A DNA stretch of 48,172 nucleotides from Bacteroidales bacterium (GCA_017471085.1 JAFUWW010000036.1:1-48172), one strand, 5' to 3'. Counted from the stretch's first letter, positions 25,284-33,533 are shown. A program made the numbers and translations. Notes: generated by a model from the sequence alone, not told the origin.

Positions 25284-25291
25284 CAAAGATA
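25284..25291 (-). promoter_or_regulatory. -7 element of the radC promoter
   Basis: TATCTTTG on the minus strand, 23 bp before the radC ATG. The rest of the gap up to the LytTR gene stop (25363) holds two CGTAAAAAA-type A/T runs on the minus strand but no stable terminator hairpin. Confidence 0.5.
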
Positions 25292-25362
25292 ATGCTTGGA
25301 ACGGAAAAACGGCACCCCCGCCCTGGCAGATGTGCTGTTTCAACCGATTTTTTACGTGTTTT

Positions 25363-26112
25363 TTACGATTTTCTCATCAGATCCGGATTCTCCTGCAGTT
25401 TTTCCGTCAGGAGATCCAGTCCGTTTTTGGAGAGTTTCATTGCTTTCTGCCGTCCATCGGCCCCCTGAAGGGTGCAGGTTTGTTCCTGAAGGTTCAGGCG
25501 GCAGACGCTCCGGATGTTCACGATGGTGCTCCGGTCCGCCCTGAGGAATGTGCTTCCGGGCAGACGCTGTTCCAGCGAAAGCAGGCTTTCCAGGACCAGT
25601 TCCTCCCGTTCGAAGGAGATGAGGGTGGAGTAGTTTCCTTCGGCCTTGAAGCCGGCAATTTCGTCCGGGGCCATGAACAGCAGGCTGTTCCCGGTCTTGA
25701 AACACAGTTTCCCGCTTCCGCCGCTCCGGGCGGAGACGGTCTTTTCTACGGCTTTGGCAATGGCGTGCGCCAGTTCTTCCTTGCCGATCGGCTTCAGGAG
25801 ATAGTCTACGGCAGACAGTTTGATGGCCCCCATGAGATACTTGCGGTCCGAATAGGCGGTGGTGAAGATGACATGGGGGATGGGAATGCTCTGTTTCAGC
25901 TCTTCCAGCAGCTTCAGGGAATCCTGACCGTGAAGCTGGATGTCCAGGAACAGCAGGTCCGGACGGTTGCGCAGGATGCTGTCGCGGGCGCTCTCATAGC
26001 TGTCGCACACGTCAATGACATCCAGGACGGAGAGCCAGTCTTCCAGTTTGGCCAGCAGGGCGAGGCGGGGCAGCCTTTCATCTTCGACGACGATGGTCTT
26101 GAGTTTTTCCAT
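25363..26112 (-). CDS. LytTR-family response regulator
   Basis: 249 aa from ATG 26112, 8 bp after the kinase stop; a longer frame would run into the kinase gene. The receiver domain has the acidic pair at Glu10/Asp11, the phosphoacceptor Asp57 in LLFLDIQLHG, Thr in FTTAYSD, and Lys in YLLKPIG. The C-terminal LytTR DNA-binding domain (about 140-245) contains the family's FKAEGNYSTLI and FLRADRSTIVNI strands. LytTR domains bind direct repeats about two helical turns apart; such repeats lie at 28779-28849 upstream of the kinase gene. Confidence 0.93.
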   Translation of the reverse strand: MEKLKTIVVEDERLPRLALLAKLEDWLSVLDVIDVCDSYESARDSILRNRPDLLFLDIQLHGQDSLKLLEELKQSIPIPHVIFTTAYSDRKYLMGAIKLSAVDYLLKPIGKEELAHAIAKAVEKTVSARSGGSGKLCFKTGNSLLFMAPDEIAGFKAEGNYSTLISFEREELVLESLLSLEQRLPGSTFLRADRSTIVNIRSVCRLNLQEQTCTLQGADGRQKAMKLSKNGLDLLTEKLQENPDLMRKS

Positions 26113-26120
26113 GCTTGTTC

Positions 26121-28730
26121 TCAGTAACGGTAACCGGCCGGAATCCATATTGTGAAGCAAGTGCCTGCGGGGTGGCCTTCCTGGTCGGAGAGGTCGGTCA
26201 CCTGCTGCTCGATCTGGTGCAGGTTGGTTTTGTTGTACAGTTCGATCTGCTGCCGCAGGATGCTGAGCCCCTGCTTGGAGGAATAGCCGCCGGAACGGGC
26301 TGCTTCGGCCCTTCCCACGCCGTCGTCCCGGACACTCACGAGGATGCCGTCGGCGCCGTCCCGCAGCTGCCGGCGGACAGTGATGGCTATATTCCCGGCA
26401 CTGGCCTTGGACGCGATGCCGTGTTTTACGGCATTCTGGCAATAGGTATGCAGCAGCATGGTGGGCAGCATCAGGGACTGGTCGGCATCGGGGGCTATGT
26501 CGATCCTGTATTGCAGGCGTTCTCCATAGCGCAGTTTCTCAAGCTCAAGGTACGTGTGCACATAGTCCACTTCCTCCGCCAGGGTCCGTGCCGGCCGGTC
26601 GATGTCCAGCAAAGTCTGGTTGGTGAAATCGGAATACAGCTTCAGGTAGCGGGAGGCCTCGTCGGCAGAATGGTTCATCACGAAATACTCTATGCTGGAG
26701 AGTACGTTGGCGTGGAAATGGGGAATGGCTTTGAGCCGGATGGCTGACAGCTGCAGTTCTTTCTGCCGTTTCTCCCGCTCAAGCTTTTCCATCCGCTTGC
26801 GGCTCCGGCGCTGTTCGGCTTTTCCGGCAGCCAGCCATACCAGCAGTGAAAGGATGAGGATGCCGGAAAGAAGCACCCAGCCCCGCTGCCACCAGGGGCG
26901 GGGGGCCGGGATGAAGGTGGACTGCTCTCCGTCAAGGAGGAGATCCTCCGGCCGGAAGGAGGTTACTTCCTCCAGGCCGGCGAGCCAGAGGGTGCCGTCT
27001 TCGCTTTCCGCCATCGGCCCCATCTGCGGTTCGATGGCCGTGAATCCGTTGCCGGAATCGAACCAGCGGGCATCCTCTGCATGCAGGTCCCCGTCCATGC
27101 GCGAGACCAGGAGTCCGTCGATGGCCGCAACCGAAAGATACCCGCGCGGCGACAGATGGACGGAACGGATTTCATGTCCTGAAAGGGAAGACTGCACTTC
27201 CCGGAGCGGACGGATCTTCCCCTGGGAAATGACGAAGAGGGAATCCCCGAGGGCGAAGCAGACATGCCCCTTCCCATCCGACGAAAGGGCGGTGATGACC
27301 AGGGCCGACGGGGTGTCTTTCACTTTACGGACCAGGGTTTCTCCCTCCCCGGTACGGGAGAGGCAGTACAGCCCGGGATTTCCGCTTGCCCACAGTTGTC
27401 CCAGACCATCGTCCACAGCGTACCAGGGATGGGCAATTTCCATGCTGAGCGTATCCAGGAGGCCGTTTTCCGGGTTGTATGACAGCAGGCTGTTCCTGGT
27501 GCCGGCAATCACCTGCGTCCCCATCCTGGAAACAAAACGGTAATACTCCGGAGGGAACCCCAGCCAGTGCAGGCCGTCTTCTCCCGCGGCGGCCACGTCT
27601 CCGTTGCCGGCCAGATAGACCTTCCCGGCAACGGCCGCGGCGCCGGAGGCATAGAAATTCCCCTCCTGTCTGTCCAGCAGTTCTCCGTCCATGAGGACGC
27701 TTCCGTTCAGCGTCCCTTCCACGAGATGTCCGCCGGTGAATGCGATGGCACGTACGATGTCGTTCCTGTCGGTGAGTCGGTGGTTGACGATGTGTCCCTG
27801 AAAGAAGCAGTATACACCTTGATAGGTGGCTGCCCAAAGCCGGTCCCATTTGTCGATGAACAGGTTCTTGATCAGGTTGAATCCCGTGGCGAGCTGCTCC
27901 ATCGGCCCGCCGGTGAGGCAGTCATAGCGCCAGAGCGTGTGGGAATCGGCTATGATGAGTTGTCCCTGGGAGTTCAGGCGGGCGGAGAGGCCATAGTCGG
28001 GGGCCTCGAAGGTATGAGGGCAGAGCAGCCGGAGGCTGTCCCCTTCAACGGTGTACAGGCCGTCGCCCGACAATGCGATCAGCTGTCTTCCCCGCCGGAT
28101 GAGGGAGAAGACGTCTTTTTGGGTCCCGATTTTCCGGGTTTTGCCCCCATCGGCCACATAGAGCCCTTCCGGGGTGGGGATGAAGACGCCCAGGGAATCA
28201 AGGTACAGCTTCCGGTCCGGCGTCATTTCGTCCAGCAGGGGGGATTCCAGTACGCGGACCCTCCTTCCGCCGGCCTCCAGGTGAAAGAGGACCCGGCCTT
28301 GCTCCCGGCGGTCTTCCAGCAGCACATATCCCGGAGGAAGGTCGGCGGAATTGAAGTTGTTCAGCAGCATCCGCCCCTCCGGGTCGATGGGTTTCATGTC
28401 CAGTTTTTCTCCCCGGAAAGTCCATTTCCTTACGAATCCGAAGGCGCTCACCTTGCCCTCCGTCTCCTGGAATGCGACAATGTTCTCCCTCCTTCCGCCA
28501 AGAAAGGGAGTCATGGTACGTCCGTCATAACGGACGAAGCCGGACAGGGTGCCTATATAGATATAGCCGCGGGTGTCCTGCCAGACAGTCTCTGTCTGCA
28601 TCTGGGGCAGACCGTCGGCTGTGGTGAAGCGCCGGTGGCTGATACTGCTTTCCATGGCCGCCCCTGCCGCCATAGCCGGGAAGGAGACAAGGAGCAGTCC
28701 CGCCAGCAGGTATTGTAAACACTTTTCCAT
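26121..28730 (-). CDS. LytS-type sensor histidine kinase with periplasmic propeller-like region
   Basis: 869 aa. The signal peptide (about 1-24) is followed by a large periplasmic region (about 30-600) with repeated beta-propeller-type strands, for example VWQDTRGYIYIGTLSGFVRYDG and KWDRLWAATYQGVYC, as in the Reg_prop sensors of Bacteroidetes. One membrane helix is at about 612-636. The cytoplasmic His-kinase domain (PF06580 type) has the phosphoacceptor His671 in PHFHAN, an N-box NAVKHG (about 765) and a G-box RDDGVGRAE (about 800). I see no Y_Y_Y domain before the membrane helix, unlike the polysaccharide-sensing hybrid systems. Pairs with the LytTR regulator 8 bp downstream. The signal sensed is unknown. 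Confidence 0.9.
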   Translation of the reverse strand: MEKCLQYLLAGLLLVSFPAMAAGAAMESSISHRRFTTADGLPQMQTETVWQDTRGYIYIGTLSGFVRYDGRTMTPFLGGRRENIVAFQETEGKVSAFGFVRKWTFRGEKLDMKPIDPEGRMLLNNFNSADLPPGYVLLEDRREQGRVLFHLEAGGRRVRVLESPLLDEMTPDRKLYLDSLGVFIPTPEGLYVADGGKTRKIGTQKDVFSLIRRGRQLIALSGDGLYTVEGDSLRLLCPHTFEAPDYGLSARLNSQGQLIIADSHTLWRYDCLTGGPMEQLATGFNLIKNLFIDKWDRLWAATYQGVYCFFQGHIVNHRLTDRNDIVRAIAFTGGHLVEGTLNGSVLMDGELLDRQEGNFYASGAAAVAGKVYLAGNGDVAAAGEDGLHWLGFPPEYYRFVSRMGTQVIAGTRNSLLSYNPENGLLDTLSMEIAHPWYAVDDGLGQLWASGNPGLYCLSRTGEGETLVRKVKDTPSALVITALSSDGKGHVCFALGDSLFVISQGKIRPLREVQSSLSGHEIRSVHLSPRGYLSVAAIDGLLVSRMDGDLHAEDARWFDSGNGFTAIEPQMGPMAESEDGTLWLAGLEEVTSFRPEDLLLDGEQSTFIPAPRPWWQRGWVLLSGILILSLLVWLAAGKAEQRRSRKRMEKLEREKRQKELQLSAIRLKAIPHFHANVLSSIEYFVMNHSADEASRYLKLYSDFTNQTLLDIDRPARTLAEEVDYVHTYLELEKLRYGERLQYRIDIAPDADQSLMLPTMLLHTYCQNAVKHGIASKASAGNIAITVRRQLRDGADGILVSVRDDGVGRAEAARSGGYSSKQGLSILRQQIELYNKTNLHQIEQQVTDLSDQEGHPAGTCFTIWIPAGYRY

Positions 28731-28735
28731 TGTTG

Positions 28736-28743
28736 CAAAGATA
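28736..28743 (-). promoter_or_regulatory. -7 element of the kinase-regulator operon
   Basis: TATCTTTG on the minus strand, 5 bp before the kinase ATG. No TTG occurs at the expected -33 distance; the 21-bp repeats start about 36 bp upstream of it. Confidence 0.5.
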
Positions 28744-28778
28744 GGTAAATTGTATCATTCTTTTGTTGTATCCGGCTG

Positions 28779-28849
28779 TGTGTCAACTGCTTTTTTTCGT
28801 TCGTCCAGAAAACGGGGCCGTTCGTCAATCCGGGAGGCCGTTTCGTCAA
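28779..28849. promoter_or_regulatory. 21-bp-spaced direct repeats, probable LytTR operator
   Basis: TTCGTCCA starts at 28800, TTCGTCAA at 28821 and 28842, and a degenerate TGTGTCAA at 28779. GTC(A/C)A thus recurs four times at exactly 21 bp, two helical turns. LytTR regulators bind two short direct repeats with this spacing. The array lies in the 196-bp gap between the divergent kinase operon (start 28730) and the peptide-lipoprotein genes (start 28927). It could serve autoregulation and activation of the rightward genes, which have no TAnnTTTG box. A TTGACA at 28875-28880 is the only promoter-like string on that side. Confidence 0.6.
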
Positions 28850-28926
28850 AAGGGGGCTCGAAGCAGGGGAACAATTGACAGATTATCCATAGATTTATAG
28901 TCGGAATGCTTTTAAACAAAGTGCCT

Positions 28927-29064
28927 ATGGAACAGAAAAAAATGTTGTACGAATGTCCGGAGTCCGTTCCTGTAGAGATGGACACGGAGGTAATGCTGGT
29001 GGTTTCCGGAGATCCGGAACCTTTCGGCGGGCTCAGAGATGATTTTGACTGGGTATTATGGTAG
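28927..29064 (+). CDS. 45-aa acidic peptide upstream of fimbrillin-like lipoproteins
   Basis: ATG 28927 to TAG 29064 encodes 45 residues beginning MEQKKMLYECPESVPVE and ending FGGLRDDFDWVLW. There is no signal peptide or membrane segment. The C-terminal part is acidic and aromatic after a Gly-Gly. The N-terminal K-x-x-Y-x-x-P pattern with alternating V/E resembles short uncharacterised ORFs that I recall next to fimbrillin-type genes in Bacteroidales; this is unverified. It sits directly after the LytTR-type repeats and 11 bp before the first lipoprotein gene, whose ribosome site overlaps its stop. A role as leader peptide, assembly partner or signal is conjecture. Confidence 0.6.
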   Translation: MEQKKMLYECPESVPVEMDTEVMLVVSGDPEPFGGLRDDFDWVLW

Positions 29065-29075
29065 GAGGAGTGTAT

Positions 29076-30605
29076 ATGAAAAAGTATTGTTTTCCTGTAT
29101 TGTCCGTGCTCATGCTGCTGGGCGCGGCAGCCTGCAACAAGCAGGCGGATGTGGATGCCACTGAACCGGAGGAGGCTCCGGAACCCGGAAAGACCCTTGT
29201 CTGGGAAGTAAGCGTAGCGGCCAGCAAAGGCGGGGACGCGGCAACCAAGGCGCTGGCCTTTGACTCCGGGAATATGAAGGTGCTCACATCTTTTGAGACG
29301 ACGGACAAGGTGTATGTCTACAACAAGACGCGGGCTTCGCTGGATGCGCTGTGCCTGAGTCCGGATACCGATGGCGCTTCTGTCAATCTTCAGGGCTCCC
29401 TGCAAGGGGAATATGCCGTTGGAGATGTCCTGGAACTGCGCTACTGTCCCTATTCCCCCTTTGGGGGCGGAATCTTCGATTATGAAGAGCAGACCGGCAC
29501 TTTTGAAACCCTTCGGGATTTTGGCGTGGCTACGGTCAGTGTTACGGCTGTAGATGAAGTGAACCGGAAGCTCACGCTGGAGAACGCCCATTTCACCAAT
29601 CCCTACAGCATTTTCCGTTTCACTTTTGTGGATGCGGATACGGGCAATCCCATTCCCATCCAGTTTCTTTGGATCAAAACGGTCATGGGAAATCTAGTAT
29701 TCAAGGACAGCCCGGACGGTACGCGGGAGTATTATGGTGAAATGGCCGATGGAAAGATCCCCAGAGAGGTCTTCCGCAGTAATTCCACCGACCCCGTCTG
29801 GTTGTCGCTTTGTTATGAGGCCCCTTCTGTGAGTCCTGAGACAGATTGGATGGCATTTGCTATTCTGGATGATGTAAATAAAATCGTCTACGACATGAGT
29901 AAAATGACGGATGGGAAAATAACGAACGGAAAGTTTTATGCGCCCACCATTGAGATGATCCCGCTTCCAAAGCCTGCCGTCACCCTTACCGGAAGTGGAT
30001 CTCCCGTTCAGCCCGCGCAGATTTCGTCCGCTTTATATAAGATAGGGGACTTGGACAACTATTACTACTATGTGAATCCCGGGCTGGACATCACCCTGAG
30101 CGGAGATGGGGATCAAAGTCGTTTCCGCTGGAACGACAGTTCCTCGGAGCCTGAGGGCGCCACCGTGCGGTTCTGTGGAACTTCGTACGGAATGCCGCAG
30201 GGCTTCACCACAACCGAAACATCGTTTATTGAACACCTTCACCGCGGCCCGCTGACCCTTGTCCTGGATGGACAGACCAGGTTATGGGGCTCTGCAGAGC
30301 ATCCTGCCATTCTGGTGGACAGGGGGTATGGGGAAGTGGTTTTCAAAGGAAGCGGAACCCTGATTCTCGGCACTGTTTGCAATACGATAGGAACGCGGGG
30401 TATTATGACGGCCGATGCCGCGGGGAACCCCAGTACCGGAGTCCCGCTCAATGTGCACGCCGCTCCCGGCTACACGCTCAGTGTCTCCGGGGTGGACCAC
30501 GGCGACGGCACCAGCACCTGGACCTATGTGGTGGCGCCGGATTCCGGAACTTCGATGCCCGGCATCCCCACCCTGCCCAATGCCGGCGATCCCTTTAACG
30601 ACTAA
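29076..30605 (+). CDS. Fimbrillin-like lipoprotein
   Basis: 509 aa from ATG 29076, chosen over an upstream ATG (29058) because AGGAGG (29063-29068) sits 7 bp before it and a signal peptide starts there. Lipobox LGAAAC with Cys20. The N-terminal region has the style of Bacteroidales fimbrillin/Mfa2-like proteins: a TKALAF segment near residue 60, TTDKVYVYN, and an NPYSIFRFTF strand. Residues about 300-509 form a second, Gly/Thr-rich beta region that I cannot assign (LTLVLDGQTRLWG, VVFKGSGTLIL). It ends in a Pro/Asn/Asp-rich tail. Probably exported to the cell surface; fimbrial subunit or tip protein is an inference. Confidence 0.65.
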   Translation: MKKYCFPVLSVLMLLGAAACNKQADVDATEPEEAPEPGKTLVWEVSVAASKGGDAATKALAFDSGNMKVLTSFETTDKVYVYNKTRASLDALCLSPDTDGASVNLQGSLQGEYAVGDVLELRYCPYSPFGGGIFDYEEQTGTFETLRDFGVATVSVTAVDEVNRKLTLENAHFTNPYSIFRFTFVDADTGNPIPIQFLWIKTVMGNLVFKDSPDGTREYYGEMADGKIPREVFRSNSTDPVWLSLCYEAPSVSPETDWMAFAILDDVNKIVYDMSKMTDGKITNGKFYAPTIEMIPLPKPAVTLTGSGSPVQPAQISSALYKIGDLDNYYYYVNPGLDITLSGDGDQSRFRWNDSSSEPEGATVRFCGTSYGMPQGFTTTETSFIEHLHRGPLTLVLDGQTRLWGSAEHPAILVDRGYGEVVFKGSGTLILGTVCNTIGTRGIMTADAAGNPSTGVPLNVHAAPGYTLSVSGVDHGDGTSTWTYVVAPDSGTSMPGIPTLPNAGDPFND

Positions 30606-30617
30606 TCATTCAGAAAG

Positions 30618-31400
30618 ATGAAAACGAAGAATACATATCTGAAGATGACAGCCCTGCTGCTGGCTGCGGCCGTGGCGGGCGCCTGCACCAAATCACAGGA
30701 AAAACCCGTGTTCACCCTTACCACCATGCTTTCTTCCCAGGAGGATCTGCTCACGCGCAGCATCATGGCCGATACCGGTTCCGGCATCGCCACAACCTGG
30801 GAAGTGGGAGACTACGTCTGGGTGGACTATGATGACAACGGCGGGCTGTATTCCCGTTCCCAGGCCAGGGGCATCGTGACGGCCGTGGACGGAAGCGGCA
30901 ATGCCACCGTTTCCGTTGAACTGACAGACCCCAAGAATGGTGGAGACATCTTGTTCGGTTTCCCTTACAAACACTGGAAAGAGGGAAAAGGATTGCAGGA
31001 AGGGGTTCAGCGGGGGACGCTGGCAGATATCAATGAGAATTTTTCGGCCTATGGCGCTACGGGGACACTTTCCGTTGCCGGCAGTTCTGTGTCCATTCCC
31101 GGAGGAGTTGACATGTGGGTGGACCACTGCATCTGGAAACTCACGTTCACCGACGGGTCCACCGACATTACCAACAAAATCAACCAGCTCGTCATCAGCT
31201 TCGGCCCTGACGACGCGTATACGATTGAACCGTCGTATCCTTATCTGGATGTCATCTATGTCTCTATGTATCCGCACTATGATTTCCCTGTGACCATCTC
31301 GGCCCGGACCTATCCCGACACGTATTCCACTTCCAAAGCCAGCATTACGCTGGAAGAAGGGAAGTTCTATTCTTCCCATATCGTCCTGACAAAAGACTAG
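30618..31400 (+). CDS. Fimbrillin-like lipoprotein, smaller
   Basis: 260 aa; the lipobox AVAGAC gives Cys23. Typical fimbrillin-family features: an early LLTRS segment (about residues 44-48, an Arg site such as those cut by trypsin-like proteases in FimA/Mfa1 maturation), WEVGDYVWVDYDDNGG, and a WKLTFTDG strand; the end is EEGKFYSSHIVLTKD, where fimbrillins often finish. Follows the larger lipoprotein by 12 bp with an AGAAAG ribosome-site-like string, so the two are co-transcribed. The hairpin at 31419-31452 ends the unit. Confidence 0.65.
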   Translation: MKTKNTYLKMTALLLAAAVAGACTKSQEKPVFTLTTMLSSQEDLLTRSIMADTGSGIATTWEVGDYVWVDYDDNGGLYSRSQARGIVTAVDGSGNATVSVELTDPKNGGDILFGFPYKHWKEGKGLQEGVQRGTLADINENFSAYGATGTLSVAGSSVSIPGGVDMWVDHCIWKLTFTDGSTDITNKINQLVISFGPDDAYTIEPSYPYLDVIYVSMYPHYDFPVTISARTYPDTYSTSKASITLEEGKFYSSHIVLTKD

Positions 31401-31418
31401 TGTCGTCTGTTCTTATGA

Positions 31419-31452
31419 AAAATGGCTCCCGGGAATCACCAGGAGCCATTTT
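31419..31452. terminator. Bidirectional terminator between convergent units
   Basis: AAAATGGCTCC (31419-31429) and GGAGCCATTTT (31442-31452) form a perfect 11-bp stem with a 12-nt loop. The A/T ends give a U-run on either strand. It separates the lipoprotein genes from the convergent carboxyltransferase gene. Confidence 0.75.
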
Positions 31453-31469
31453 ACGTGTGTGAAAGGGAA

Positions 31470-33254
31470 TTATTGCACGAAGGCGATGATTTCGCCCTTG
31501 GCTACCTGGTCTCCCTGTTTGCCCAGGACTGCCACCAGAAGGCCGTCCACCGCGGCGACTACCTCTTCCAGGCCGTAGTAGGTCTGGACATGGCCCAGGA
31601 CCTGTCCGGCTTTGACTTTCTTACCCACGACAGGGGCTTTGGAAGCATCGTCCACATCTACTTCCCAGAGGAGCTGGCCCTTGACGGGGCACTGCACCGG
31701 AGTGGCCTTGGGATAGCGTTCCACATAGTCCTCGACCTTGAATTTGGGCATTTCCACTACGGGACGTTCGATTACGATGGGGGCGCCGGCCTTGGCTTTC
31801 ATTTCGGCCAGGTCTTTGTTGAAACGCTCCTTGGCGATGCCGCTGCGGTAGTCGCGGTACTGACGCTCGTGCATGGCCAGTTCGAAGAGCTCTTCGTCGT
31901 CCTCGCCGTAATCCCAGCCTTCCTCGTCCATCATCTTGCGGAACTTGGGCAGCTCGTCGGGGTAGTTGTCCTGCGGGTTTCCGGTGCTGAATTCCAGTCC
32001 CTTCTCTTTTGCCAGGGCAACGATTTCCGGGGCCAGTTCGCCCGGGAGTTTGCCCATGTTGCCCAGGATCATGCCCCAGGTGTCCTTGTCGATGGTGGTC
32101 CAGCGCGGCTTGTCGTTGAGCATGTTGAACAGGTTCATCAGGGCGGTGTTCTTCACATACTGGCTGAACGGGGTCACCAGAGGCGGATAACCCAGGCGGG
32201 GCCATACGTATTCCACTTCCTCGAAGAGTTTGACCATGAGGGTGTCCAGACTCATCTCCGGACGGCCGTGGGCGCGCTGGGCTGCGTTGATGGCACCCTG
32301 GAAGCCCTTGAGGTCGGCCATCATGGAGCCCATCATGCCGCCGGGAAGGCCGCAGCCAACCAGGAGGGAACTCATCTGGGAGTTGGTGGGGTTGATCCAG
32401 TAGCCCAGGAAATCGTCGATGAATTTCTGGGTGAGGCGGCGTACTTCCATGTAGGCATCCATGTTCAGGTCCTTTACGAGGAAGCCGTCCGCGCGCATCA
32501 TCTCGCGGATGGTGATCACGTCCGGATGCACCTTGCCCCAGGAGAGAGGCTCAACGGCTACGTCCAGATAGTCGGCGCCGGCACGGGCCACTTCCAGCAT
32601 GGAGGCGATGGAGAAACCGGGACCGGTATGGCCGTGGTACTGCACTTTGATGTGCGGATATTTTTTCTTGATATCGGCCACCAGCTGTCCCAGCATGTTG
32701 GGACGGCCGACGCCTGCCATATCCTTGAGGCAGATTTCATCTGCACCGTATTCCACCACTTTGTCCACGATTCCCATGTAATACTCGACGGTATGGACGG
32801 GGGAGTAGGTGATGGACAGGGCAACCTGGGAAATCATTCCGCCCTTCTTGGCGCCGATGACGGAGCCTTTGAGGTTGCGGTGGTCGTTGAGGCCGCAGAA
32901 AGAGCGGGCAATGTCCGTACCCTGCTTTTTCTTGACCTTGAACATGAGTTCGCGCACATCCAGCGGCACCGGATTCATACGGAGGGCGTTGAGACCGCGC
33001 TCCAGCATGTGGGTCTGGATACCCACCTTGTTGAAGGGAGCCGTCCAGGCGCGGACCGCCTTGTTGGGGTTTTCGCCGAACAGGAGGTTCACCTGCTCGA
33101 ATGCGCCGCCGTTGGTTTCCACACGGTCGAAGCAGCCCATGTCGATGATGGCCGGAGCCACCTCTACCAGCTGGTCTACCCGCGGGGTATATCGTCCGGA
33201 ACTCTGCCACATGTCCCTGTAAACGAGGGAAAACTTGATTTCGCGTTTTGCCAT
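31470..33254 (-). CDS. Pyruvate/oxaloacetate carboxyltransferase-like protein without a biotinyl lysine
   Basis: 594 aa. The HMGL-like carboxyltransferase barrel shows RDMWQSSGRYTP near the N-terminus (family RDAHQS), ICLKDMAGVGRP with the carboxylated Lys, and YHGHTGPG with an HxH metal pair. A conserved PYC/OadA-type domain follows. The C-terminal domain (about 520-594) has the lipoyl/biotinyl fold pattern (VKAGQVLGHVQ ... GDQVAKGEIIAFV). Where the EAMKM biotinylation site should be there is QTYYGLEEV, with no lysine. The protein is therefore unlikely to carry biotin itself. Own promoter at 33284-33313. Confidence 0.85.
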   Translation of the reverse strand: MAKREIKFSLVYRDMWQSSGRYTPRVDQLVEVAPAIIDMGCFDRVETNGGAFEQVNLLFGENPNKAVRAWTAPFNKVGIQTHMLERGLNALRMNPVPLDVRELMFKVKKKQGTDIARSFCGLNDHRNLKGSVIGAKKGGMISQVALSITYSPVHTVEYYMGIVDKVVEYGADEICLKDMAGVGRPNMLGQLVADIKKKYPHIKVQYHGHTGPGFSIASMLEVARAGADYLDVAVEPLSWGKVHPDVITIREMMRADGFLVKDLNMDAYMEVRRLTQKFIDDFLGYWINPTNSQMSSLLVGCGLPGGMMGSMMADLKGFQGAINAAQRAHGRPEMSLDTLMVKLFEEVEYVWPRLGYPPLVTPFSQYVKNTALMNLFNMLNDKPRWTTIDKDTWGMILGNMGKLPGELAPEIVALAKEKGLEFSTGNPQDNYPDELPKFRKMMDEEGWDYGEDDEELFELAMHERQYRDYRSGIAKERFNKDLAEMKAKAGAPIVIERPVVEMPKFKVEDYVERYPKATPVQCPVKGQLLWEVDVDDASKAPVVGKKVKAGQVLGHVQTYYGLEEVVAAVDGLLVAVLGKQGDQVAKGEIIAFVQ

Positions 33255-33283
33255 ATATAAAAAAGTGTGTTCAGTGTATCACA

Positions 33284-33313
33284 CAAATATAAGGTTTTTC
33301 ACGTGAAAATCAA
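33284..33313 (-). promoter_or_regulatory. Promoter of the carboxyltransferase gene
   Basis: On the minus strand: TTG (33313-33311), 19-bp spacer, TATATTTG (33291-33284), 29 bp before the ATG. Confidence 0.65.
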
Positions 33314-33362
33314 AATAACCCTCCGGAAACTCTCTTCTCCGCCGTTCGGGTGAGCAACGGGC

Positions 33363-33398
33363 AAAAAAGCCCCAGACAGCCAAAACGGCTTCTGGGGC
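33363..33398 (-). terminator. Intrinsic terminator after tRNA-His
   Basis: On the minus strand GCCCCAGA plus AGCC pairs with GGCT plus TCTGGGGC across a GTTTT loop (33398-33369), followed directly by six T (33368-33363). Confidence 0.8.
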
Positions 33399-33405
33399 GC
33401 TTGAG

Positions 33406-33479
33406 GGTGGATGATGGGGCTCGAACCCACGACACTCGGAACCACAATCCGATGCTCTACCAGCTGAACTACATCCACC
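33406..33479 (-). tRNA. tRNA-His (anticodon GTG)
   Basis: Cloverleaf on the minus strand: an 8-bp acceptor GGTGGATG/CATCCACC that includes the encoded extra G-1 paired to C73, the hallmark of tRNA-His. D-arm GTTC/GAGC, anticodon stem TCGGA/TCCGA around TTGTGGT, and T-arm GTGGG/CCCAT with TTCGAGC loop. The 3' CCA is not encoded. Single gene with its own promoter and terminator. Confidence 0.97.
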
Positions 33480-33492
33480 ATGTATGGGATTG

Positions 33493-33522
33493 CAAATGTA
33501 GGGATTTATTTTGAATTAACAA
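33493..33522 (-). promoter_or_regulatory. Promoter of tRNA-His
   Basis: On the minus strand: TTG (33522-33520, within TTTTG), 19-bp spacer, TACATTTG (33500-33493), 13 bp before the mature tRNA 5' end. Confidence 0.7.
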
Positions 33523-33533
33523 AATAAATCTGC

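Noticed and set aside
25340..25375. CGTAAAAAA repeats after the LytTR gene as a terminator
   Set aside because: They are direct A-rich repeats on the transcribed strand with no stable stem or U-run.
28800..28860. Three similar 20-21-bp units looking like a short CRISPR array or minisatellite
   Set aside because: There are no spacers between units and only the TTCGTCMA part is conserved; the LytTR-type operator reading fits spacing and context better.
28875..28904. TTGACA followed by TATAGT-like bases as an E. coli sigma-70 promoter
   Set aside because: The spacing does not give a good -10, and Bacteroidetes use TTTG/TAnnTTTG; kept only as a possible activator-dependent start region.
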